Source of the DNA: Prorocentrum cordatum
Lineage: Eukaryota; Sar; Dinophyceae; Prorocentrales; Prorocentraceae
NCBI GenBank assembly: GCA_963575745.1
Contig: CAUYUJ010015290.1
Span: 259,031 to 323,030 of the forward strand
Reading direction: 5' to 3'
DNA: 64,000 bases
Numbering within the stretch: position 1 is the first letter of the stretch; every line of letters begins with the position of its first letter. Both the position numbers and the translations under genes were made by a program. Positions 19,713 to 29,505 of this stretch are shown here, piece after piece. Below the pieces are notes generated by a model, which did not search any database, was not told the origin of the DNA, and saw nothing but the letters and a program-made list of their open reading frames with translations.

Positions 19713-19953
19713 TTGGATGGGAACAATTAACGCGAAACAGATCCGTAACGTTAGAATTTCGCCATTCAAAGTCCGCGGGTTCCCAGCTGGGCACAATCCG
19801 CGGCCGCCGCCGAATGTGTAGAAAAAAACGCAAACCGCAATTGTAGGCTTTTGAACGCCATGTTGTCGCGGGTTGGACTGCATAATTTTTTTTTTGAACG
19901 GCAGTATTCCAAACTTATGATTTGGTTTCGCGCTAATTCCTTCCATCCACGGT
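19713..19953. mobile_element. MITE-like element, GGATGGA..GCGCGAAAC family, copy 2
   Basis: Same inverted ends and same CCCAGCTGGGCACAATCCGC core as the copy at 18895. Flanking CGAATCAGCCTTGCCGGAAG matches the complement of DNA right of copy 1, so the true inverted repeat is longer than 55 bp. Confidence 0.7.
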
Positions 19954-20379
19954 GCTTGCGCCGTCTCGTGTAATTAGGTTAACCGCCCAGTCGCCAGTCT
20001 TGCAGGGGTGACGCCGCTGCGAGACTGTAGTTGGGCTTGGGTAGTTCGCGCGTCAGCTGCAGTCGTGGGCGTGCTTATCTTGCTGTGGAAGGGCTGGTTG
20101 AAGAGCGTGACTGCCAGTCTGAAGTCCTCGTCTTGCTGGTGAAATTGCGCCATCTTGTCCCGTGATGCCCCCAGTGGTTGCTCTTGTGCTTCTCTTAATT
20201 TGGGGAGCGGTGATGCTGGGCGCGTTTCAGCGTGAATGGCTTCCTTGCGCAACACGTGCGGTTGGCCGTGGGTGGGAATTGGTAGCGCGACAGTGGTGTA
20301 ATTGCAATGTCTGGCCTAGGCGGCGGGCGCGGAAGTGCGCGCGAGCAGGAACTGCGGATGAAGTGCTCGATATTGAACT

Positions 20380-22545
20380 CTACGTGTCCATCAACGTGTG
20401 ACCGCGTGGGCATCGACATGTGTAGTTGTTGTCCTCGTCGTCGTAGTAGACTGCGCGGTGCCGGCTGTCCTCGCCCATGTGCTCCAGCCAGCTGGGCAAT
20501 GCGTGTCGTGACCTGGGTCTGACAGCCGTGGTTCCAATGTGAAGGGCTCGGGAATGTGTCTGTGGTCGTCCTGGTCGCTGTGGTCTCTCTGGTCGCTTTG
20601 CTGGTTGTCGTCGTTCTGTGATGTAGTAGTCAGGTGCGTGGTGCCAATTAGCGCTGGTGGTGGGTGGTTTTGGCGTGCCCTCCATGGGTTGGTTCGCGCC
20701 GGTAGTGGCGGTGCCGCTCGTGCTGGGACATGCGGTGCTGTCGTTGACTGCAGTGTTACCATCTTCAGCTTGGGTGGTTGCGTCGGTTATGGTGGTGTTG
20801 GTGGAGCCTTTGGAGGTGTTTGCCTGCGGAAGTCGATGTGCGTGGCGATCTGGTCTGGTGGCGTTGGCAGTAAGTGTCCAGGACTGTGCTTCCGAATCAT
20901 GTCCTGGTACTCTGTTCGCTCCCACCGTCCCCGTTCCTCTGGCTTCCTGCGTGAAGCTGTGCCGTGTGTGGGTGCTGTCGATGCTCGTCGGGATACTGCA
21001 GATCTTGGCAGGTTGTCTGTAATTGAATATTGCCCCCGTTGGATGTGGCATGGTGGTGGGTTATGGCCGTGGCGTGTGTTCAGCCGGAGCTTCAGGTGCA
21101 AAGATGTCGCGGATAATGTTTACCACCGGTGTAGGTGTTAGCTCGCCGATCGTGGCGGGCCACTCGGGGTTGAATGGTGTATGTGCTAGGGGCCCGTAGT
21201 GGGTATGTGGCGTCGTCGATTGTGGTGCTGGCGAAACTCCCATTGCGCCCGTCTGCTGGTCGAGCAGCGCGCAAGCGTAGGGTGATGCTGGTCTTCGCTC
21301 TACGTAATCTGGTTGGTCGTGTGTTGATGGTGGTGCAATGTGCCTGTGCGTCCTGTCTCTGGTCGCAGTGGCCCTTGGCGGGCGTGAAATCGCGGCGCCT
21401 GAAGTGAGTTGTGCGTCGGCGAATGGGTTGGTGAGTGATGGTGGCTCCGGCCAGGTCAATATATCGTTGTCGCCGTTGGTCATGGAGCACGTGAAGGTGC
21501 TGTTCTCGTTGGTCTGGTAGATGGCGTCGATGTTCGTGATCTCGTGGATGGCAAACTGGTTGCGCTTGGTATGCCGCTGGTGGCTTATCTTGTAGAGTGT
21601 CTCTCTGAAATCTTTCTCGGTGCCAGCGGCGCCGTAGTGCCGGTGTCTCAGTCGCGCAAGGTCATCGTCGATGTCGTTGGCCAGCCTCGTCCAAGTAAGA
21701 GCTATGATGCGTTGATGACGTGTGCCGTGGTATTCTGTCTCCCAGTGCACATGGCAGCCAATCGCGTCGGTGCAGTGCATGGCGGTAGAATGGAATTTCG
21801 CGTGGCCGTCGTGACCAGTGACTGCATATACTATTGTGCCAGCTCGCCCACTAGGGGAGCACCTCGCGACGTCTTTGGTGTCATTGACATCGGGTGACAT
21901 TGAGATCAGGTAGACTGAATGTCACCTGCAAGTACGTGCGATTGATACCAGGGCTGATATCAGGTCTCATAGAAACGTATGTGTTTGATACCATGGAGAT
22001 ACTCGGCCGCGATGTTACTCTGTCGCTCTGCGCAGGTCCAGCCAGTCGATGTGGGCACTGGTATGTGTTATGCCCTATGCGTAGTGACGTAGACAAGCAT
22101 CTTGTTCACGTTAGCGCCGTCGTTGACCTGGCATTGTCTGTTTTCTGCACTTGCAGTATGTGTGCGGTGGCAACTGCTGGGTCGTGCTGCTGGCTTGGTC
22201 TAACTGCGCGCTGTAGCGGTACATTGGTCGGCATGTGCAACTTGTTCGTGAGTCGTCGTGGTTATGTGTCGTTCCCGACTTTGTCCTGGTTACTGGCTGA
22301 AGAGCGATAGTGTCTCGGGGATGTGCTTGCGCCCGCGTGTAGGTTGGTCGTCACTTTTCTCAAGGCACGTCGTGAACTTCTCCAATGATGATGTCCAGGT
22401 GAGTCGCGGTGAGCAAGTCCATTCATCTACCTGGACAACGAACGCATCTTCGTGTGCCGGACAGTAAAAGCACATGGAGGTCACGTTGCGTAGTGGCGGT
22501 TGCCCCAACGTGGAGTGCACCTAGAAGCAGTGCGAAGGTGAACAT
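20380..22545 (-). pseudogene. Broken secreted/membrane glycoprotein-like gene, unknown family
   Basis: At 22545 the minus strand starts MFTFALLLGALHVGATATTQ, a good signal peptide. A shift of one base continues into a Cys-containing segment with an NVTS sequon (to about 22290). Further frames follow, with NRTY and NVTRC sequons (21881-22096) and then a 279-codon frame (21061-21900) with NDTK, NENSTFTCS and Cys residues. After a single TAA the same frame runs on for 223 codons to 20380, Thr/Pro-rich with NATRP and DEDNNYTCRCPRGHTL. The order is signal peptide, Cys/N-glycosylated part, Pro/Thr-rich stalk. Breaks could be decay or unseen introns. No family is recognised. Confidence 0.35.
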
Positions 22546-22955
22546 CTTGAGCAGCGGTGCTGCGACAAACACATCATATGTGCGTGGGCTGCTCCACAGT
22601 AAGGCATGGCGTGTAACAGTAGGCGCGAGGTGCGATGTAGAGATGACGATCCAAATGGCGATCCTGCTTCGAGGCAGGCAAATGCTGAGTGAATGTCGGT
22701 AATTACTGCGCCGCGGGGAGGTCACTCACTCATATCCGTAGGTGGCCATGGCAGCGTTGTGTGCTGTGTTGGGTGGCACGGTCGTAGGGATCTGTGCTGT
22801 GCTGTGTGGGGCACGGACTCGCACTTCTTCTTGTGAATGCGATGCCAATGAAGCAAATATCATTACAAACCCATAGGGCAGAAAACAACAAATAGTATTC
22901 TGTCAATGTAATACACAACGTAGGTTATCAAACATCCGTGCCTTGCCCTGAAGTG
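22546..22955. other. Upstream of the glycoprotein-like frame; no gene seen
   Basis: GT-rich plus strand continuing the local skew. No promoter motif could be assigned. Confidence 0.35.
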
Positions 22956-24745
22956 TGCCCGTGTGGGCTTCCGTGCCAAGTATGAGGCGTTGTGCATGTT
23001 CCCGGCGTGCTGCTGATATGCCTCTCCCCGAGGTGTGCCCTTGATGGCTCCCTTGCGGGTGTGACGCCGCTGTAACCTGGTCTGGGGTCGCGGTGTACAG
23101 TCGTGGTGCCACTTGTGCTTCTTTGCGATGCAATGCTTCTGTGTTGGAGCGTACGCTTTTTCTGGTCCTTGAGAATCAGCTGGCGTCTGTTCGATGTGAG
23201 TGGTTCGGACTTGGACTGGTGAGCATGCAGTCGATCGAGGAAGACATAGCGTAAACACGCTTGAGTAGTACTTTACAATCGCCATCAGTCACTCCACCTT
23301 CGATAGGAACGCTACTTACTGCAAGTTTGAAAGCGAAATGGTGGCAAAGCAAAATGTATAGTCAACAACATCTTCATTGCGTGTGCAAAATCCGTGAATG
23401 AGGACAGGTACGCTGAGAGGGAGGTGTAGGAGCGACAAACCTGTAAGCAAAACGGCCGACTGTGGTCGACTTGTGCCCATGTCTGCCCGAAGTATGCCCC
23501 AGGCTCCCATGCTGGGCATGAAGCAGGGCTCGATTCCTCTCCCCAGGTGTGATCGTATGTGCTTCCTGTTGGATATGCGGCCGCTGTTGGCTGGTCTGGT
23601 CGTCGAGGTTGTCGCTATTGTCTTGTATCGTTGTGTCCAGGTCGTGCCGGTGCTGTTGTGATGCTGTTTGTTCGGTCTTGTCGCGTGGTGATATGTAATG
23701 GAGGTGACATGGACCTGCTGGTATGTGCTGTCTGTGTGTCTGCTGGGGCGTCGTGGTGCTGGGTGTATGTATCCTAGAACCGTTTACAGACAATTCTCAT
23801 TCATTCAGAAGACAACCGACCACGTACGCTGGCTGACTCAACGCTGGTTGTGCTATACCAGCCAGTGAAAGCTGAAAAAGGTCCCGCCTGAATAAGTGTT
23901 GGTTGGAACAACAGACATGTGATAATACTATCGGCTGTGGTTGCTTAATGCCCATGTGCTTCTCCCCGAAGTATGCCCAGTAGGGTTCCCATGCAGGGTA
24001 TGAGGATGGGCTAGATACCTCTCCCCGAGGTGTGCACGTACGGGCTCCCGTGCGGGGAAGAGGCACTTGCGGCCTGATTTGGTAGTCAAATTCGACGCTG
24101 GTGACAAGTGACGAACGTCATGGTAGTAGTGAACTGTGGTGGAACTGCTAGCCTGGACTAATTGTTTGTGCTGGCAAATGGTACTGAGGTTGGCGTTGCT
24201 GTTTAGTGCTGGTCCGTATGTCTGTATGGGCAACGTTGTGCTGTGTAAAACAGTCAGATACATAGACGGAAAGACAAGACGCTTATCACTGGACTGTATC
24301 CCAACTTGCAATGTAATGAATGTGTCATCAACTCATACGGATGAGCGCATTTGGCTCCTTTGCAAAGTTGAATCAGATGTATGGAGTAAGGAAAAGTAGA
24401 TCCTTTAAACTATGGAGAATAAACAATGATTGTATGACTGATTTGCCCTGTGGCTTCTCCGCGAAGAATGCCCCGTAGGGCCCCCCTGCCGGGTATGAAG
24501 TGTGCCCTTTGGGCTCCTTTGGAGTGTGCCCTTTGGGCTCCTGCTGGGTTTGAGGCAGACGCTGTCATGCTTAATGGAAGTCGCAGTGGTGGTCGATGTC
24601 GATGTCGTGGTGGTGCTCGCGCGTGGCTGGTGGCGTTGCATGGTGAATCTTGAACTCGTCCACATGCATGCGCTTGTTGTTGCCTGCAGCCTCTCCCTGA
24701 GGTATGCCCTGTAGGGCTCCCGTTCCAGGTATGAAGCAAGCGCTA
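22956..24745. repeat. ~490 bp-spaced array of CTCTCCCCGAGGTGTGCCC dimers
   Basis: A ~60 bp unit, CTTCTCCCCGAAGTATGCCC then GTAGGGCTCCC then a GGGTATGAAG-type end, occurs as dimers. They start near 22956, 23475, 23945 and 24443, plus a single unit at 24688. Between dimers, sequences are mostly unique with minus-strand frames of 60-140 codons and no domain. Either a higher-order repeat or a dispersed element. Confidence 0.7.
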
Positions 24746-24829
24746 GCATATTGTTTCCTCCTCCTCCTCCGGGAGGAGAGCCCAAATCTCCAACGATATG
24801 CGATGCTTGTCGAACCCGGCAATTGTCCT

Positions 24830-24960
24830 CGATGTCGGCTTCCAGGGCCCGTTATTAGCCCTGGGGCCATCACACATCGGCCCATGACGAAACGACTGAT
24901 CCCGGGGGAATTGTCGGGAGGACTGGGGGCGCGAATTGAAAAACATGTCGTCGGATGTCT
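24830..24960 (+). repeat. Introner-like repeat, copy 11
   Basis: Plus strand: CCCTGGGGCCATCACACATC, GACGAAACGACTGATCCCGG, GGGAATTGTCGGGAGGACTG, then AAAAACATGTCGTCGGATG. The last block is also found after copy 13. Confidence 0.6.
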
Positions 24961-25159
24961 AGGGAGAGGGGGGAATAGGAGGGAGGGTTGAGGGACGAGG
25001 GGGCAGGAGGACGGAGGGCGAGGAGAGGGAGAGAGTAGGGGATGCTCGTGTCGCCCAAGCAGGCTTGCCTCAAGGGGTCTTATCTGTTCTGTGAAGGCGC
25101 TGTCTTCCCTCGCCCCTCCTCGTGCCCTGGTCGTTGACTCGCAGCTGGGTCTGCGGTGC

Positions 25160-25720
25160 CGCGCCATGCTAAACCATGTCATGATGTGCACTGCTATGCC
25201 ATGGGATGCGGTGATTCGCTATACTATGCTGAGCTGTGCGACCCTGTTCACTGCTGTGATGGAGCGCTGTGCTATGCACTGCTATGCAATTTCACGGCAC
25301 GTTGCGCTATGCTAAGCAATATGGCTGCTATGCAATCCAGCCGCGCGATGATTTGCTAAGGTACCCAATGCGGCCCTATGCGCGCTTACTTTCTGCCATG
25401 TTGATTGGAGGTCGTACACAATACAAAAATACGGGATGCTATGACATGTAATGGCGCTACATACTATGTTCTTATGTTGAATGGCATGCTGTACTACGCT
25501 GTGCGATGTCACACAATGCTACGATGTGCACCGTGGAAATAAAGCTATGACATGATGCGCAATACAATGCTACGCCGTGGCATGCACTGCTATGATACAT
25601 ATGCATGGCAATCTCTGCTACTTTAGCCTACCCGATGCTACGCGATGCGGCGCCATTCTATGCGACCCCACGCGTCGCCATGCCATGCCATGCCTTGCTG
25701 CGCCAGCGCTCAGAGCCCTC
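25160..25720. repeat. Degenerate GCTATGCAAT-type repeat
   Basis: Dozens of GCTATGC, GCTATGCCAT and ACTATGCTG variants at irregular 8-20 bp spacing, ending in (CCATG)n at 25677-25695. No coding frame survives. Confidence 0.75.
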
Positions 25721-25789
25721 TCGAGCCTCGCCCTCTCGACCTCTTCGTGCCGACGTCCGCGCCCGCCCCAGACCCTTCGGCGCCGTGAT

Positions 25790-25890
25790 CTTCCTGGAAC
25801 GTGGGCCACCTGGAAGGTTTCCACCCCGAATCGTTTGTTGACAGTCCCAAGGCCCAGTGAGGGCCCCCCGGGGGTCGAAGAGTGCGGAAC
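25790..25890 (-). repeat. Introner-like repeat, copy 12
   Basis: Minus strand: CCCCCGGGGGGCCCTCACTG, GGGCCTTGGGACTGTCAACA, AACGATTCGGGGTGGAAACC, in family order. Confidence 0.6.
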
Positions 25891-25909
25891 GCCCTCCGTG
25901 GAGTGCCGT

Positions 25910-26090
25910 TTTTTGTTGTTTCTCTGTTTTCCTGCAGCGCGAAGATGCGAAACCAACAGACACTGCTGCGGCCACTCCCCGGACCCCTCCCGGAGTGCGT
26001 TCTGACCAGAGTCTCGAGGCGCATCCGGCCGTGACGACGAGGGCCTCGCAGGAGACCCCGAAAGCGAACTCGAGGGAAGGTGAGGGCATC
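25910..26090 (-). CDS. Weak candidate exon upstream of introner-like copy 12
   Basis: The minus-strand frame after TCTCCTGCGAG reads SSSRPDAPRDSGQNALREGS, then GEWPQQCLLVSHLRAAGK. Composition is exon-like and the introner-like repeat lies just downstream, but boundaries are uncertain and other frames are also open. Confidence 0.22.
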
Positions 26091-26129
26091 GGTATGGGTA
26101 CTCTTCCTCCTCCGAGAGGAGGTCTGCAT

Positions 26130-26342
26130 GCCTCCCAGATGGGGTTCGAGTAGGTGGGGTCGAAGGATCGCGCCGTATCGCCAATGCACCGCCGACGTAT
26201 CGGCGATGCATCGGCGACGTCGGCGATGCATCGGCGACGTCGGCGTGGCGAAACACGGGTTCCAAATCGAGCTGCATCGTCGATGCATTGGCGATGTGGC
26301 GCGACCCTCGGACCCCATCTACTCGGACTTCGTCTAGGAGGC
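26130..26342. mobile_element. MITE, GATGCATCGG family, copy M3
   Basis: The left end GCCTCCCAGATGGGGTTCGA, continuing GTAGGTGGGG, pairs with the complement of the right end (GCCTCCTAGACGAAGTCCGA, read inward from 26342). The core has three CGATGCATCGGCGACGTCGG units. Confidence 0.75.
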
Positions 26343-26399
26343 GTAGAAGGTCTTGGACCACAGAAATTCCAGCGGGGCGAAGACGGGCAGGATCAGTCG

Positions 26400-26640
26400 G
26401 CATCGACTAAGCAAATCGGATCGAATCGGCATGTGCATTGCAATGTCCTGCATCGACGCGGAAATCGGAATCGAATCGGATAGGCGGCACTGGGATCCAC
26501 AGCGGCGCCATGCAAGCATCGGGCCGCATCGGATCGCCCGAACTAGGAATCGAATCGAATCGAATCGGATCGGCGGCGTTGAAATTCACAACGGCGCCAT
26601 GCAGGCATCGGGCCGCAATCGCCCGACATGGGCCGCGACA
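26400..26640. repeat. GAATCGGATCGG-rich block
   Basis: Two tandem ~110 bp copies share GGATCGGCGGCxxTGxxATT, CACAxCGGCGCCATGCAxGC and ATCGGGCCGCA. Similar in style to 14255-14420. Confidence 0.65.
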
Positions 26641-26706
26641 GCGCGAGGAAAAACCGGAGGGTCCCGCGGCGGCCGTGAGGAGCGCGAGGAGGGCGGGCAG
26701 CTGCAG

Positions 26707-26798
26707 CGCCGCGAGGGCCGCGTTCCACGCCGCGAGGCCCCGGAGCTGCGGGCGCGGCGCTCGCGTGGCGGCGACGACGCCGACCCGGAGCTCCGACG
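26707..26798 (+). CDS. Candidate exon, Arg/Glu-rich, donor precedes introner-like copy 13
   Basis: The plus-strand frame after a CTGCAG acceptor encodes RREGRVPRREAPELRARRSR, then GGDDADPELRR. It ends at CCGACG|GTATGC. The introner-like GCTTTCGGCCCTCGGGGGCC starts about 30 bp later. High G/C at third positions. No domain recognised. Confidence 0.35.
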
Positions 26799-26804
26799 GT
26801 ATGC

Positions 26805-26955
26805 GTTTCGAGTGGCGTTTCTTCTTCGCTTTCGGCCCTCGGGGGCCGCTGTCAGGCCCCAGGGCCATCGGGTATGGATCCGGGACGCAGCACTGCCCTC
26901 GATTTAGGGGTCTGGACTTCTGGGGGCACGCACTGAAAAACCACATCGTCGGATG
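26805..26955 (+). repeat. Introner-like repeat, copy 13
   Basis: Plus strand: GCTTTCGGCCCTCGGGGGCC, CCCCAGGGCCATCGGGTATG, then GGGGTCTGGACTTCTGGGGG and AAAACCACATCGTCGGATGG. Confidence 0.6.
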
Positions 26956-26964
26956 GTGTGCAAT

Positions 26965-26973
26965 ATAGGTTGC

Positions 26974-27018
<45 letters not shown>

Positions 27019-27036
27019 ATACATATATATACACAT
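26965..27036. repeat. TCTA and TATA microsatellite
   Basis: (CTAT)n then (TA)n/(CA)n. It lies at the 3' end of R1, where R2 and R3 also have TG/TA-rich tails. Confidence 0.95.
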
Positions 27037-27993
27037 ACAAGACTGCAGTGGCGCTTCGCGCCATGCACCTTGGTCCTTGAAGTTTGGTATGCAGGCGGAA
27101 TAGCAGGAAAGTCAAGCCGACGATTTAGCGATAACTCCTTGTTGCCTTTTCCGGCATCGCAGCTATGATAATGTTATTCGTTATCCTTCCTCCATGCTTC
27201 TTTTTCCTCATGTTCGCCATACCCTGCGCATTCTCCCTATCCTCCTCAGCTTTTCTTTGCGGAGGCTCGTCCTGGGAGAGTCTCTGGGGGCCTAAAAACA
27301 ATGGTTTCAGGCTTTCTTGAGGCCTTCTGGAGGCCTCCTGGGCGTATTCTGGGGGCCTCTGGGGGCTTCCTCGGGCCACCCTGCCTCCAACCACGGTCTC
27401 CCTGAACGACCGGGTCACGATTTGGAATGTTTCGGAGGGTGTCTTGGGGCCATCTTGGGCCGCCATGGGGCTCTCTGAGGGCCACCTTGGACCCGTGTTG
27501 TGCCGTTTTGGGGCTCTCTTGGACTGCCTGGAAGCCCTTTCGGATGGTTGTGGGGCGAGTTTGGAGCCGCCCAGGCGGCTTCGGACGCCCAGAAGACCGC
27601 CGTCTTGGAGCGTCGCGAAGCCGAAAAGAGGAGAACCCCAAAATTCACCAGACACGATCAGAAAATCAATAATTTTTGCCTCTTGGGGGTGTTCTTGGAG
27701 GCCTCTTTGGGGCCGTCCTGGAGGCCTCTTGGGCCATCTTGAGGTCACGTCGGTCACTCTTGGAGGGCTCTTGCGCTGTCATGGGGGTCTCTGAGACGTC
27801 TCCGATGACCCCCCTGATCGCTCTAGGTGTGCTGGGAAGGCTTGGCAAAACGCCCTGCGAGGCCAGGGGGGCCGCTTCGAGGCCCTTCCGGAGGGTCCCA
27901 AAGCCCCAGATCCAGGGAGTCCGGTTCTGGGGGGGCGGGGGGGGGGATGGTTTCCCCCCCCGCCCGGGCTTATAAAAATATAGGAAGAGGAAT
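27037..27993 (-). mobile_element. R repeat, copy R1 (~950 bp)
   Basis: Same sequence as R2 and R3 but inverted. On the minus strand it starts TTCCTCTTCCTATATTTTTA, continuing TAAGCCCGGGCGGGG. It contains GGCCCAAGA-type arrays and a CGGCTTCGCGACGCTCCAAG block, and ends GGCGCGAAGCGCCACTGCAG then TCTTGT and a TA-rich tail. No coding capacity. The fixed 3' end with a simple-repeat tail suggests a non-LTR-like, SINE-type element (inference). Confidence 0.7.
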
Positions 27994-27994
27994 A

Positions 27995-28069
27995 GGTATG
28001 GCGCAATCAATGTGGCGCAATCTGAGTGGTACAATCGACGTGGTGCAATCTATGTGGTGCAATTGATTT
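27995..28069. repeat. GTGGTGCAATC short tandem repeat
   Basis: Five degenerate copies of AATCxxxGTGGTGC. The same motif occurs at 35004, 39817-39900 and 41840-42000. Confidence 0.8.
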
Positions 28070-28186
28070 TTACCCATGATGTGACACATCTCATGCTCTG
28101 GTAAACATCCCAGCCACCCACCCGCAACTTGGTTTGCAAAGCCTCTTAAGACCGTGACGGTAGGTTCCACATGCCACTTGGCAACG

Positions 28187-28263
28187 ACACCGGCGCCGAC
28201 GACGACGACGACAACGCCGACGACGACTACGACGACACCGACGACGTCTCCGACGACTTCGAC

Positions 28264-28295
<32 letters not shown>

Positions 28296-28487
28296 CGACA
28301 CCGACGACGACGACGACGACACCGACGACGACGACGCCGACGCCGACGACGACGACAACGACGACGATGACGACGCCGACGACAACGACGCCGACGACGA
28401 CGTCGACGACGCCGGCGACGACGACAACGATGACGACGACGACGACGGCGGCGACGACGACGACGCCGACGTCGACGACGATGACGA

Positions 28488-28522
<35 letters not shown>

Positions 28523-28935
28523 ACAGCGACGACGTCGCCAACGAAGACGACGACGACGACGAGCGAGGAGGGAGCACGACGACGGCGACAACGACGACAA
28601 CGACGAGGGAGGAGGGAGGACGGCGACGACGCGAACGACGAAGAAGGAGGGAGGACGGCGACGCCGACGACGACAACGATGAGGGAGGAGGGAAGACGAC
28701 GACGACAACGACGACGGCGACGAAATAGGAGGGACGACGACGAGACGCCGACGACGGACGACGACGACGAGGAGGAGGAGGAGGAAGGACGACCACGGCG
28801 ACAACGACGACGGAAACGACCACGACGCCAAAGAGGACGACGAGGACGAACACAAGGAAAGACAGAGGACGACGTAGGCGACGACGACGACGACGCGGGA
28901 GGAGGGAGGACGGCGACGACGACGACGACGACGAC
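28187..28935. repeat. GAC/GACGCC/GAGGA array in unit 0
   Basis: (GACGAC)n with GCC, AAC and GAGGGAGGAGG interruptions. It gives long poly-Asp, Thr/Pro and Val/Ser/Arg frames in several phases; none is taken as a gene. Confidence 0.95.
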
Positions 28936-29093
28936 GCAAGAGCGCGCGCGCACGCTTTTGTTACCTAACAGCGAAGACTGATAGGTTTCTAGTTGACTCA
29001 AAAGAGAGCAGCAAATGACTCCACAGGGGGGTCTGGGCGGGTGCCGGACAGGGTGCCGCAGAACTCGTTTTAAGCAAACAGTCACACACTTCG

Positions 29094-29505
29094 TGCTCTT
29101 CGACCTCCCAGAACTCCATTCCCGGGCCACATTCTGAATGCCCGGAGCCAACTGTAGGCCACTTCGTGCTCTTCGACTTCCCAGAACTCCATTCCCGGGC
29201 CACATTTTGGATGCCCGGAGCCAACTGTAGGCCACTTCGTGCTCTTCGAGTTCCCAGAACTCCATTCCCGGGCCACATTTTGGATGCCCGGAGCCAACTG
29301 TAGGCCACTTCGTGCTCTTCGAGTTCCCAGAACTCCATTCCCGGGCCACATTTTGGATGCCCGGAGCCAACTGTAGGCCACTTCGTGGTCTTCGAGTTCC
29401 CAGAACTCCATTCCTGGGCACATTTTGAATGCCCGGAGCCAACTGTAGGCCACTTCGTGTTCTTCGAGTTCCCAGAACTCCATTCCCGGGCCACATTTTG
29501 AATGC
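29094..29505. repeat. 73-bp satellite in element A
   Basis: Six tandem copies with exact 73-bp period; the core includes ATTCCCGGGCCACATTTTG and CGGAGCCAACTGTAGGCCAC. It recurs in elements B, C and D. Confidence 0.95.

Noticed and set aside
28154-28981. Poly-Asp and Thr/Pro frames in the GAC arrays
   Set aside because: Simple-sequence artefact present in three phases and in every macrosatellite unit.
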